This document shows, in pieces, positions 54,326 to 64,000 of a stretch of DNA of 64,000 nt. The position numbers were made by a program, and so were the translations under genes. This DNA is from Aristolochia californica (lineage: Eukaryota; Streptophyta; Magnoliopsida; Piperales; Aristolochiaceae): positions 6,092,358 to 6,156,357 of the forward strand of contig JARWKL010000016.1 of NCBI GenBank assembly GCA_029961685.1. Direction: 5' to 3'. Below the pieces are notes generated by a model, which saw only the letters and a program-made list of their open reading frames with translations, was not told the origin of the DNA and searched no databases. Position 1 is the stretch's first letter, and every line of letters starts with the position of its first letter.

Positions 54326-55458
54326 TTTTCCGCTCTCCCGCTCTCCGGATCTTCACTCCTTCAGTATCTTCGAAATCATGGGCTTCGGAGAGACATTTGA
54401 ATTCGCTCCTGGACAAGAGAAGTCCCTCCAAAATTTAAGCAAATCCCTCCATTTTGTGTGCAACTCGAACGAACCCTCTCTAAACCCTAGCAACAACAGA
54501 GTCAGGGCGCGGTTCGACCAGAGTCAGGGCCTGACACGGTGAGAGGTGGCAGACTGGGCTAGTCGACTCACCTTTCAGGAAACTCTTCGGTTAGGAGAAA
54601 CAAAAGTGGGGGACCCTCCCCACTAGTGGACCAATAGGAATTCACAAATAAGAAGACAACACGTCAAAACAATTTTTTGTTTATCATTTTTAACTGAAGG
54701 AAATAAATAAGAAAATAAAATTTTAATCATTATTAATAAAAAATTAATTATTATTTCGTTTTTATTAATTATTTTTTAAAAGAATAATAATAAAAATATA
54801 AAATGTTAAGACCCTCCAGCTCCTCGAGAATCGGACGGCCCACGGCTCAAATCGTGTAGCAAGTAGCAGCGACTCCACTGGCGTGCACGCTTCTCCAAAA
54901 TTTTGAAACTTTAACCCGCAAAAAAATCCCGCTCGAGGCGAACGCACATGTCCCTGTCGATAAAAAGTGAAAAAATTTACCTTCCAAATCTACCGACGCC
55001 GTTCTGCAACTGGAGAGCGGTAACTTCCACGCCAAGTCCTCCCATTAATTATAAAAGTATAATAAAGAAATGAAGAACGCGTAAGGAAGAAAAAGAAAAG
55101 AATCATTGGCACGTGATATATTTAGCATGAGCATGTCGATGTCGATTAGGACTTCTCTCGACTCGCCATTATCACACCCTGTATTTATAATTAAACGAGA
55201 CTGATTCTTTAGGGTCCTAGTCGATTAAGTGTAACGGAAAGGCCTGTTGTTTGTGGTCTCACATTTTCATCTTCGTTTTCTTCTTCTCTTTTTTCCCAGC
55301 TCGCTCTCTCTCGGCCTTTGCTTCGTCAGTCAGTGGACTCATCACTGTGACCCGACACCTGACCCATTCTCCATATAATTCCTCCCAAGACTTCCGTACT
55401 GAGCCACGATCTCTAAAGTAAGCTGGTTACTGTTAGCAAGCAGAGAAACAGGGGACGG
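54326..55458. promoter_or_regulatory. Shared upstream spacer of NUP58 and the LHT8-like gene
   Basis: The two genes diverge from this 1.13-kb spacer. A TATA-like TGTATTTATAATT at 55,181-55,193 lies about 270 bp upstream of the transporter start, and CT-rich leader sequence follows (55,270-55,330). The NUP58 side has no clear TATA box. The AT-rich centre (54,670-54,800) has no recognisable element. Confidence 0.45.
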
Positions 55459-58400
55459 ATGGACAGGGAGAGGGTGATGGAGGAGAGGGGAGAGGCGGAG
55501 CTGGTGTCGATTCCGGCGACGCCGCATGCGTCGACGACGCCGGAGGTTTTGACGCCATCGGGGCAGAGATCGCCGAGGGCGGCCAAGTCGTGGACGCCCA
55601 CCTCACTCATTTCCCCGCGGTTCCTGAGCCCGATTGGGATACCCATGAAGCGGGCGCTGGTGAACATGAAGAGCTATCTGGAGGAGGTTGGCCACCTTAC
55701 GAATCTTAATCCTCAGGACGCATGGCTGCCCATTACGGAGTCTCGAAACGGCAATGCCCATTATGCTGCTTTTCATAACCTCAACGCGGGCGTCGGTTTT
55801 CAGGCCCTCCTTCTACCAGTTGCTTTCTCGTATCTCGGATGGTACGTATACGAGTTTACATTGGTGGAACCTGTAACACCTACACTGCCTAAATCAGTGT
55901 ACACGTCTAGTTCTTTTAGCATTTATGTGTTTCCCTGTGCCTGTCTTTAAGCTCTCAATGTGTGACAGGTGTTCTGATTTTATCTTCCTCTTATTTTCTT
56001 CACCAGGCCTTTGCGTCTGATTTCCTTCCCTGTTTTGTGTCTGGTGCTTTCCCTTTAACTTGCCTCAACTTTCATTTTTAGTAATTCTTGTTTCCGTTGT
56101 TTGCATTTCTCTCGTTCAAGAATATGCAGCAGTTGATCTAGAAAAATTTACTCCTTATGATATCAGCTTCTGTTCTGTCTTTGTTTATGGTTGGGCAGTC
56201 GGCTCACCCATCTGCCCCCACAACCCATCTTGCCGCGCGCGCGCGCGCCGCTGCCGAAACTCAGTAACATCCATAAGTTGAATTTTTTATTTATATCACC
56301 CATGTTCCGTGCTTTTTTCTCCATTACTTGACTTTCTGTTCCTTACTGGTGTACATCAAAGGCCGTTATTTGATTTTCAACTTGATCTTGTCTGCAGACT
56401 GTCGTTCTCTTCTTTTCCTCGGAGCCGCTTTGCAGCATTAAAGTTCTTTCTTTTGACAACCTGGTTCTGTGTTTATCTTATCCGTGCTTTTATTCTTTTA
56501 CGATTCGCTTCCACTTTCTTTTCACATTTCCTTTCGCATACTTTCGAACTTCCCGCAGACATCAGGCTGGATTGGAGAGCCCACCCATAAACTGGTGCTT
56601 AATTGTATGAAAAGGAGTAACGGTTTTCCATTTGTGAGAAGCTTGCCTGAACTTATTATTTGCGTGAGAATTTCCCCAAAGTTCTCTGTGAAGTTGCTTT
56701 TGAATATTGTAAATGCTGGTCTTTACTTTCTCAAAAAATAGAACATAGCTCGTCTTTGTAGTTCTGGGAGGCTCCTCTTGGAAGTGTTCCTTTACGAAAA
56801 ACTTTTGCAGATTTCAGTATTTTCTTGTTGTTCGGTTCAATTCTTTTCTCTAGATATTCTTTGTATGACTCATCTTGTTCCTGTGTTGTCCCAAATTGCA
56901 GTATTCTCCCTTAGAGACTCTTCCCGTATATTTGGTTGACTTTTCTATTAATTTATTTATTTATTTATTTTGTAGTGTGTCACCAGAAATACCACTTTAG
57001 GCCTTTAATCACAAGCTAGAAATACTTGGGTAGATCTTTAAATTTTTAATATCGGTATAAATGCAATTTTCTTTGGAGAAGCTGTGCTAATGTAGGATCC
57101 ATTACTCTTCATGGATACCCTAGCATTTGAGGAGTTACAATTGGTGAATCTAAAGCTGTATTTTTAAATCAGGCCATGGTTATAAAAACCTATGAATTTT
57201 AACTCCATGTTCCTTACCTGTTTCTTCAATTAATAGCAACAAGTCAAATTTGAAGTCTTTGCATTCATTAATCAGTAGCCACAAGTGGACAGGAACGAAT
57301 CTGATACCGGTTAGCCTTTGGATGCTTTGAGGTGGTCATTGAAAGATCCATAAATTTTCTCTCCAAGAAGACTCTAATCCTTAGCTTTGAATGTCAATGA
57401 TCACTTGAAAGAACTCTGTACGTATTCCAGGTAGGTATAGGACAGCAAGCATCTGATAGGCAATGAAGCATTTTGTCACCAATCAAAGACAACCTTCATG
57501 TATTCTTGACATGGAATGATGCTGCACATTGAATCACAGAATCAGAAAGCTCCAGTATAAGGAAGATATTAATTGATACATAGTTGCCTTTCTTTTAATC
57601 CTATCTTAATACTTTTGGTTATTTTGCAGGTCATGGGGAATAATCAGCTTGACTATAGCCTACTTTTGGCAGCTCTATACTCTCTGGATTCTAGTAAAGC
57701 TGCATGAAGCTGTTCCTGGGAAGAGATACAACAGATATGTGGAACTTGCTCAGGCAGCTTTTGGGGAACGGTTGGGTAACTGGCTAGCTCTCTTCCCCAC
57801 AGCTTATCTTTCAGCAGGGACTGCAACAGCTTTAATACTTATAGGAGGAGAAACCATGAAACTCTTCTTCCAAATTGTGTGTGGACCCCTTTGTTCATCA
57901 AATCCTCTCACAACTGTTGAGTGGTACTTGGTCTTTACCTCTCTGTGCATAGTTCTATCTCAGCTACCAAACCTCAATTCCATAGCTGGTCTCTCTCTCA
58001 TAGGTGCAGTTACAGCTATCACATATTCTACCATGGTGTGGGTACTCTCCGTCAGCCAACCCAGGCCACCCTCAATTTCTTATGAACCCATTAAATCCCC
58101 TTCCTTCTCTGCCTCAGCTTTTTCAGTTCTTAATGCACTTGGAATCATTGCTTTTGCTTTTAGAGGGCACAATGTAGCAGTGGAGATTCAGGTATTGATT
58201 ATGGCATTATAGAGCAATTGCAATTTTAGTCAAGAATTTTTACGTATCCCATTCTTTGTGTACCCCTTTAGCTTGAGGAACTGTTGGTGGTCAATTGCAG
58301 GCAACAATGCCATCAACTTTTAAGCACCCAGCTCACGTGCCCATGTGGAGAGGCGCCAAAGTGGCATATTTCTTCATTGCCATGTGCTTGTTCCCCATTG

Positions 58401-59236
58401 CTATTGGAGGCTTCTGGGCTTATGGGAATCTTGTAAGTTTTCACCACTTGTTTTCAGTATTAAATTTGACAAGTTCTTACTGATAATGTTCTACAGTCAT
58501 CCAAATTGTCCCTGCTGTAATGGATGCTTAGACACATACCCATATGTTTAGAATTGTCCGCCTCCTTAACAATGTTGTGATTCAGGTTCAATGAATGAAC
58601 ACATCTATTTGGAGATAAAGTCTTATTGTCGGGTTCAACAATCTTTTGTTTATGTTTCTTTTATATATTTATTGTTTTATCTTTTGCAACACAATGTTTA
58701 GGATCATACTGTCAAGAGTTTCATTCAGCAATTTGAGTTCCTTCTTGCAGATGCCTCCCGGAGGGATTCTGAATGCCTTATATGGGTTTCACATCCATGA
58801 CATTCCAAGGGCCGTCCTTGCGACAACATTCCTTCTAGTTGTTTTCAATTGCCTCAGTAGTTTCCAGATATACTCAATGCCAGTCTTTGACAGCTTTGAA
58901 GCAGGTTACACTAGCAGGACAAATCGGCCCTGCTCAATATGGGTGCGCTCTGGTTTCCGAATCTTTTATGGCTTCATATCCTTCTTCATTGGGGTAGCAT
59001 TCCCTTTCCTCTCCAGCATTGCCGGTTTAATGGGTGGTCTCACACTTCCAGTCACCTTTGCCTACCCTTGCTTCATGTGGGTCCTCATAAAAAAACCCCC
59101 AAGGTTCAGCTTCAGTTGGTATCTAAACTGGACTCTAGGAGTTTTAGGAACTGCTTTCAGCTTGGCTTTCTCTGTTGGTGGCATTTGGAGTATGGTCACA
59201 AATGGCCTCAAGCTGAAATTCTTCAAGCCAAGCTGA
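55459..59236 (+). CDS. LHT8: Lysine-histidine-transporter-like 8 (AAAP family amino-acid permease)
   Basis: A membrane transporter of the amino acid/auxin permease family, expected to import amino acids with protons at the plasma membrane. Four exons (55,459-55,841, 57,630-58,191, 58,301-58,432 and 58,751-59,236) encode 520 residues, close to Arabidopsis LHT8. The N-terminus has an LHT8-type Ser/Pro-rich tail (SIPATPHAS, LTPSGQRSPR, PTSLISPRFLSPIGIP). About ten hydrophobic segments begin near residue 100. Family signatures are NPQDAWLPITESRNGNAHY, VGFQALLLPVAF, LHEAVPGKRYNRYVELAQ, LNALGIIAFAFRGHN, ATMPSTFKHPAHVPMWRGAK and the C-terminal GIWSMVTNGLKLKFFKPS. Intron 1 is 1.79 kb and contains only accidental frames. 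A second in-frame ATG at 55,477 matches the Arabidopsis start better, so the true start may be there. Substrate range is not visible from sequence. Confidence 0.95.
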
Positions 59237-59930
59237 AGTTTCATGTGAAGGAGATTCGAGGCCAGAGTCTTGTGGAAATTTTGTTAGTGATTCAGTTATA
59301 CAAAGAAGTGTGTTGTTGCTGTGTCCATTGTATGCCCCTAGCTTATTTCATATTGCAATTACCTCACATGGTTTGTAATTTGTATCAGTATTATATATGA
59401 TGATGATATGGTAATTTAATCGATTTGGGTAAATGAGCTTGGAGACTGTTTCCTCAATTTGAAGAATTTTGCTGGTAATGGAGGGTAAATGATGGAGATA
59501 CTGCATTCCATTTCTTTAATAATGTTAGAGTGCTACACGGTTGTCCATATGGTGTTGTCATTCAGTTGAGTTTAAGAGACATAATTTTTTTCTAAAAGAG
59601 ATTGTGACCCATTTATCTCTAGTGGTGGAGAACAATGATGAGGGGCAGAGAGGAGATGGGATGGTGCGTGGGCTCATGGTCCACTTCTGGTGTCAAGTCT
59701 TTTCGTTGTTCCTAGGTGATACTGGACCTTTTAAGTGCTCTTTATCGGATTACTGCAAAGCTGCTTGCGATGGGACCAGGTCAGCCAGATAGGAACACCA
59801 CCACATTGGCTCTGGAAAGTGGCTGTCGACAAGGAGGATTTAGCTAACCTTGTCTGTGCCTGTATCAAGATTTTAGTACGCATTGAATCAAATTTCTTTT
59901 GAGTGGCTGAAACGATGATAAGTGGTATAA
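59237..59930 (+). other. 3' flank of the LHT8-like gene
   Basis: The 3' UTR probably lies in 59,237-59,550, with AT-rich poly(A)-type sequence near 59,390-59,520. The 83-codon frame at 59,541 has no recognisable domain. Confidence 0.4.
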
Positions 59931-60080
59931 TTGATAGAGATAAGGATAATGATCAAAATACAAGTACTAAATAGACTCAAAACTCAAACTCTTTATCTTT
60001 ACAGTTGTAATTCAATAAATCCTTGTCTCCTAATCAATCAATGATAATCACGGCAAATATTATTCTCAATTGGGTTGTTC
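59931..60080 (+). repeat. Possible solo LTR of the 33.5-kb small LTR family
   Basis: TGATAGAGATAAGGATAATG at 59,933 resembles the LTR start at 34,628. It is followed in order by AAACTCAAACTCTTTAT, TGTAATTCAATAAATCC, CTAATCAATCA and ATAATCACGGCAAATATTAT, parallel to words in the 3' LTR at 34,740-34,850. The similarity is patchy, and the boundaries are uncertain. Confidence 0.35.
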
Positions 60081-62394
60081 TTTGGAAGTTGAATGAGAAT
60101 AATGCCTCAGTTTTAATCTAGTGAAACTTGCTTTAATTTCGCAACTCTATAATCTGTTTTTCATCGCCTGCATTTGATAATGTTAAAATGGTTTTGAGTT
60201 TCATTTCAATTAAGCTGGAATGCATGTGGGAAAAATTCCCTCAAAACACAAACACCTGTTGAAGGTTGCAAAATGAAACTACAACACTTTTAGCCAAACC
60301 ATTATTATGAGGTACACCAAAGACATGAAACTAGAATCATGATGGGTGTACACCAACAAGGATGAAAGGAAGGAGACACCCACTTCTGTCCAGTAATGTG
60401 CTGTGCCCTACAAGGGCAATGAAAATTCCTTTAGTCATGTCAACCTTTCACCAGATGCTCATCAAGCCCTTCCATGTCTCATAAACAAGGGCCTCAACCA
60501 AGTGCAGGAATCTTCCCATTAAAAGGAAACACACATGCACTCTACTCTCTCATCTATTTGACAAGTAATTTAGCCCCAAACAGGAGATTAAGATTTCATA
60601 ACAACAACAAAGAGAAAGGAATTTTTGAAACATTACTGAAAAGGGTTTTTCACATCTGCAATCACAAGATTCCCTTGAAGGCGACCCAGAAAAAAAAATG
60701 GACTGCACCATCACATCCCTTCACCCGAACATCTCAGGAAGAACCTACACCAGAGGCAAGTAAGCCGGGCACAAGAATAATGGAGCACAACAGTGACACT
60801 CAACACCAGCTCTGCTTTCTAAAAGTTGAGAAAGAAGAACCTTGGAGATGTGTACATTTGGAAAGCCTTTCCCAGAACTTTACAAGACCAGCAGTTGTAA
60901 AGTTCCTTTTCCACCCACAAAAGAGGTAATCCCTGCAAAAGAAAAGGCATGAATAATTCCTTGGAATTCCTCTCTGCTGTCCCCAAAGAGGAGGAGGCAC
61001 TGACACCTAAGACGCAACTTCACAGTTCTCAATCCATTCCTTCTATCAGCAAAAGACTACCACAAATAGTATCAGATGTTAATATGAAATGCCTCTGACT
61101 TGTTTGTTGTCTGGTCTCAATCTCAGATAGTGGCATCCACATCAAGAAGCATTTATCCCTTTTTTTTTTTTCTGCCACTTCTCCACTCTTGCAATTGTAA
61201 AGTCAATCATGGACAGCAGAATTACATAAATCAGACATTAAATCCCATCTTTGTATTATAATTTCAAATCAAGAAAGATGGAGTAACTATCAAAATTTTG
61301 ACAGCATTTCATGGCCTTAAATAAAGCCAGGCTTTGTCTGGTGAAGCTCATCCCTAAAGTTCTATATATATCCTCATCATTGAACCATTTGCAGTAGACA
61401 TCGCCAATTTTATGAGCATGTTAGTGCAGTTTACATTTTCCTCAAGCCCTGAAGACCCTTCACCGGAGTCTTTAGACTCATCTCTTGGAAGGAGCATGGG
61501 TTGTTATTTATTCCATCTTTTGCACACTGAATGGCTGGGGAAAATGAAAGCCACTGGCTCTGGTGTGCAAGGAGTGGAATATATCACCCACTCATGCAAA
61601 CCAGTTGGAAGAATTTATTCTTTACTCGGTGAGCTATGAGCTACTTGCTGGATTTGAACTAGAAAACTACTTGTTTCACTGATTTCTGTTTTACTTTTGA
61701 CAGGTAACCAGGTTCAGAAAAATTCAGAACATGAAGCCTTGTAAAGCCACCAGGCAATAGTTTCTGTACAACTATCTCTATCATACAGAGACTACTTGGA
61801 TGTTTTCAGAAGTGATGATCTTCCCAGAAATCTCTTTTGAACTGTTCACTTCTTCCATGATTTACAGGAACAATAGGATCCCACCAAAACATCCAGATTT
61901 ATCATCAAACTTCAAACGACTGCCCGGAATTGCTTCTCTGAATTGACAGTAAAGAGCCAAATAGCAATGGACGCTTGCAGAGTGTTTTTCTCTTTGAGTT
62001 CTCTGGTCTAGAAAATCTCATGAAACTTTGCATGAAACTTTCCGAGTTCGCTAGTTGTAATCCTAGTTATTACTTAGGATTTTAATAAAACTCTCATGAA
62101 TGGAGAGAATCTTCTTTCATTGTTGCTCATATTCTCTTTCAAATCCCAATATTTTTACTTTTTTTTTTTTTTCAATTTTGAGGGAATTATCATATACCAA
62201 AACTTTTGTTCAACATCTAAACATCTAGTTAAAAACACTTATATGATTCCAATTTGCAACTCATAATTTTTGAGTTTTGACCCATATAAATAAAGAATCA
62301 ATCAACCTCATACAAAACACGACTCAAAAAAAAAAAAAAATCACTCACTACTTGCTGCTCAACATTGTAAAAATCATCCATTTCTGCTTCTAAT
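60081..62394. other. Intergenic region, no gene recognised
   Basis: A 2.3-kb stretch with ordinary base composition. The longest frame (151 codons at 60,474-60,929, plus) has no domain, and its codon use looks unremarkable. A 75-codon frame at 61,412 is equally anonymous. I found no transposon ends, tRNA or splice-linked coding series. An unannotated non-coding transcript is possible but not supported. Confidence 0.45.
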
Positions 62395-62575
62395 TGTTAA
62401 GATTTTCTCTGAGATTTCTTCCCTTAGGAGAAATCATGTAAATATTCTATAAATCCGGTGATTGAATAATCCCGTTAATCACTCATTATTTTACCATGTA
62501 TATTCTGTAAAACAGCTATTTAAGCCGACGATGTGAATGAGAAATCAAGAGATTGAATTGTGAATTATTATTTTC
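62395..62575 (+). repeat. 5' LTR of Copia-3
   Basis: It starts TGTTAAGATTTTC and contains GAGATTTCTTCCC, ATCCCGTTAATCACTC and CTATTTAAGCCGACGATGTG (62,515-62,534). These match the LTRs at 16 kb and 41 kb. The end before the primer site is approximate. Confidence 0.78.
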
Positions 62576-63325
62576 GACTTGGTATCAGAGCGGGAGAATC
62601 ATCTCCTTCTCCTTCTCGTCGCCGAAGAGCAGAGCGAAAGCTCTGTTCCGTAGTTGTAGCCGAAGAACAGAGCTCTTATTCTTTGTTCCGTAATCTAAAC
62701 TCTGTTTCGCCGCGAAACAGAGTTGTTCGGAAGCTCCGCAGGCCACCGCCGACGATCTTCCATCAGAAAGCTTCGTCGAGACGTTCCGCAGGCTGGCGAC
62801 GACCGTATCTGAGCCACTACTTGGCCTTCCATTAGAAACCTTCGTCGACCGACGACTCGCCGCGAAATAGAGTTGTTCTGACGTTCCGCAGGCCGCCTAC
62901 GATCGAAGCCGAGCGACTGCTCGGACCTCAACCAACCTTCGCTGACGCCGGCGAAGGGGGAGACGCACTGTCGAGACGAACCGGCGAAGGGGGAGACGCA
63001 CTGTTGAAACAAAAACTTCGTCGTCTCGACGAAGAAGAGGTACAGTAACCGGACCAAGATTATTTTTTTGAACTCAGGTGTCGTAAAATTATTTTTGTTC
63101 GAAACCAGATTTCTCGGACAGACCAAGATCGGCCCAGATAAGCGAACCGGACCAGACCAGTCTACTGATCGGACCAGACCGAACTGGACCAATATTATTA
63201 TTATTTTTAGAAAGGGAACCGGACCACACTGAATCAGTATACGGATCGGACCAGACCGGACCGGACCAATATTATTTTTAGTGAATCGGACCACACCGAA
63301 TCAGTATACGGACCTTCTTTTCATC

Positions 63326-64000
63326 ATGTCGAAGGAATTAACACCAATTATTCATGTGCAATCCGAAAACTTTGGTTTTACAACCAGTGTCACTCTTACC
63401 GAAGTCAACTATGATGTATGGTCCCAGATCATGGAGATGCAAATTGCGGGATGAGAAAAACTCGAATATATTATGGGAAAAACACCATTCCGACAAGAAA
63501 CGAATACCTCCTATGCGAAATGGTATGCTGAAAATCAAAAAGTCAAGGGGTAGTTGTTAACCTCTATGTCACCAGATATTATGAAGCGTTATATTCGGCT
63601 GCGTACCGCACGCGATATATGGAATGCTCTGGAAAAAGCTTTCTATGATGGGTTAGATGAATCACAATTACTTTCATTGAATCAGAGAGCTTTCTCCACC
63701 AAACAGACTGGTCGTCCTTTATCAACGTATTATGGTAATCTTGTGGAAATTTTTCAAGAGCTTGATCATAGTGACAGGACTATAATGAAAGATCCTGATG
63801 ATGTTATCGCTTATAGGAAATCCGTTGAAAGATTGCGCGTTCATATTTTCTTAAACGGATTGGATGCAGAATTCGAACAAGTCCGTGGCGAAATTCTCAG
63901 AAAAGACCCGAAATTGGATCTTGAAGAAGCCTATGCTTATGTACGTCGTGACTCTGTTCGTAGAACCACTTTAAATAGTGAAGTTGACCATGTTGAGACA
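63326..64000 (+). pseudogene. Copia-3 gag with two premature stops, truncated by the window edge
   Basis: The frame opens MSKELTPIIHVQSENFGF and continues with VNYDVWSQIMEMQI, SPDIMKRYIRLRTARDIWN, LSLNQRAFSTKQTGRPLS and LNGLDAEFEQVRGEILRK, the Copia Gag (UBN2-type) fold. A TGA at about 63,452 (an Arg codon by context) and a TAG at about 63,551 interrupt it. The rest is open to the right edge, so the copy is only lightly decayed. Confidence 0.8.

Larger units (their letters stand above)
62395..64000 (+). mobile_element. Copia-3: 5' part of a Copia element, continues beyond right edge
   Basis: It has a 5' LTR (62,395 to about 62,575), a near-perfect primer site TGGTATCAGAGC (62,580-62,591), a leader (62,592-63,325) and gag (from 63,326) running off the window. 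The LTR and leader match Copia-1 and Copia-2, which makes it a gag-containing member of that family. The leader carries quasi-repeats of GACCGGACCAGACC type (63,040-63,310). Confidence 0.88.

Noticed and set aside
54122..54400. Leucine-rich plus-strand frame over the NUP58 start
   Set aside because: It is the antisense reading of the CAG-rich polyglutamine segment of NUP58 exon 1.
55842..57629. Open frames at 56,060-56,741 inside intron 1 of the LHT8-like gene
   Set aside because: They are hydrophobic by T-richness, have no family match, and the exon 1-exon 2 junction restores the conserved protein without them.
60474..60929. 151-codon frame downstream of the LHT8-like gene
   Set aside because: No recognisable motif, no neighbouring exons and a composition like the surrounding non-coding DNA. 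I could not support a gene.

Overview
This is nuclear DNA from a flowering plant, most likely a eudicot. The evidence is the set of plant-specific genes (a phragmoplast kinesin of the KIN-12/POK type, a plant methylesterase-type hydrolase, a chloroplast thylakoidal processing peptidase remnant, plant NUP58 and an LHT8-type amino-acid transporter), GT-AG introns in AT-rich DNA, and long tracts of nested Copia, Gypsy and hAT transposons. The sequence alone does not identify the species.

Layout. 1-9106 (minus): 23 exons of a KIN-12C/D kinesin, whose C-terminus lies beyond the left edge. 9.1-15.5 kb: promoter, AT-rich spacer, a minisatellite with an LTR fragment, and a decayed plus-strand Copia element. 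16.0-25.2 kb: a decayed minus-strand Copia element (Copia-1) split by three insertions: a 1.4-kb TRIM-like composite with 172-bp repeats, a 2.27-kb hAT element and an unclassified 1.46-kb insertion. 25.2-31.6 kb: a minus-strand Gypsy remnant fused to the Copia-1 leader and split by a second copy of the hAT element. 32.0-33.1 kb (plus): an intact three-exon methylesterase-like gene. 33.5-34.9 kb: a small LTR element built around a 54-bp minisatellite. 35.4-39.4 kb (minus): a non-autonomous Gypsy-type element with only gag and protease, inserted in an older Copia LTR. 39.4-40.5 kb: the 3' ends of two opposed Copia elements. 41.0-45.5 kb (plus): Copia-2, a gag-deleted element that abuts a broken thylakoidal processing peptidase gene (45.5-46.5 kb, minus). 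47.0-48.8 kb: a duplicated repeat carrying a 384-bp hAT MITE. 49.6-54.3 kb (minus): NUP58 in six exons. 55.5-59.2 kb (plus): an LHT8-like transporter in four exons. 59.2-62.4 kb: no recognisable gene. 62.4 kb to the right edge: the 5' part of Copia-3, the one copy of this Copia family that keeps a gag region.

Four host genes appear intact within the window: the kinesin, methylesterase, NUP58 and LHT8-like genes. They belong to unrelated processes (cytokinesis, ester hydrolysis, nuclear transport, amino-acid transport), as expected for a plant chromosome arm. NUP58 and the LHT8-like gene are divergently transcribed from a shared 1.1-kb spacer. The thylakoidal peptidase copy is a pseudogene.

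The most unusual observations are: (i) two dispersed Copia copies share the same junction between the gag start and the zinc knuckle, which suggests a gag-less subfamily that spread in trans; (ii) a 1.4-kb composite with terminal inverted repeats, two TRIM-like PBS/PPT modules and exact 172-bp repeats; (iii) small LTR elements whose interior is a coding-like minisatellite; (iv) a processing peptidase pseudogene that has lost exactly its catalytic serine box. All splice sites and boundaries were read by eye and were not tested against transcripts.
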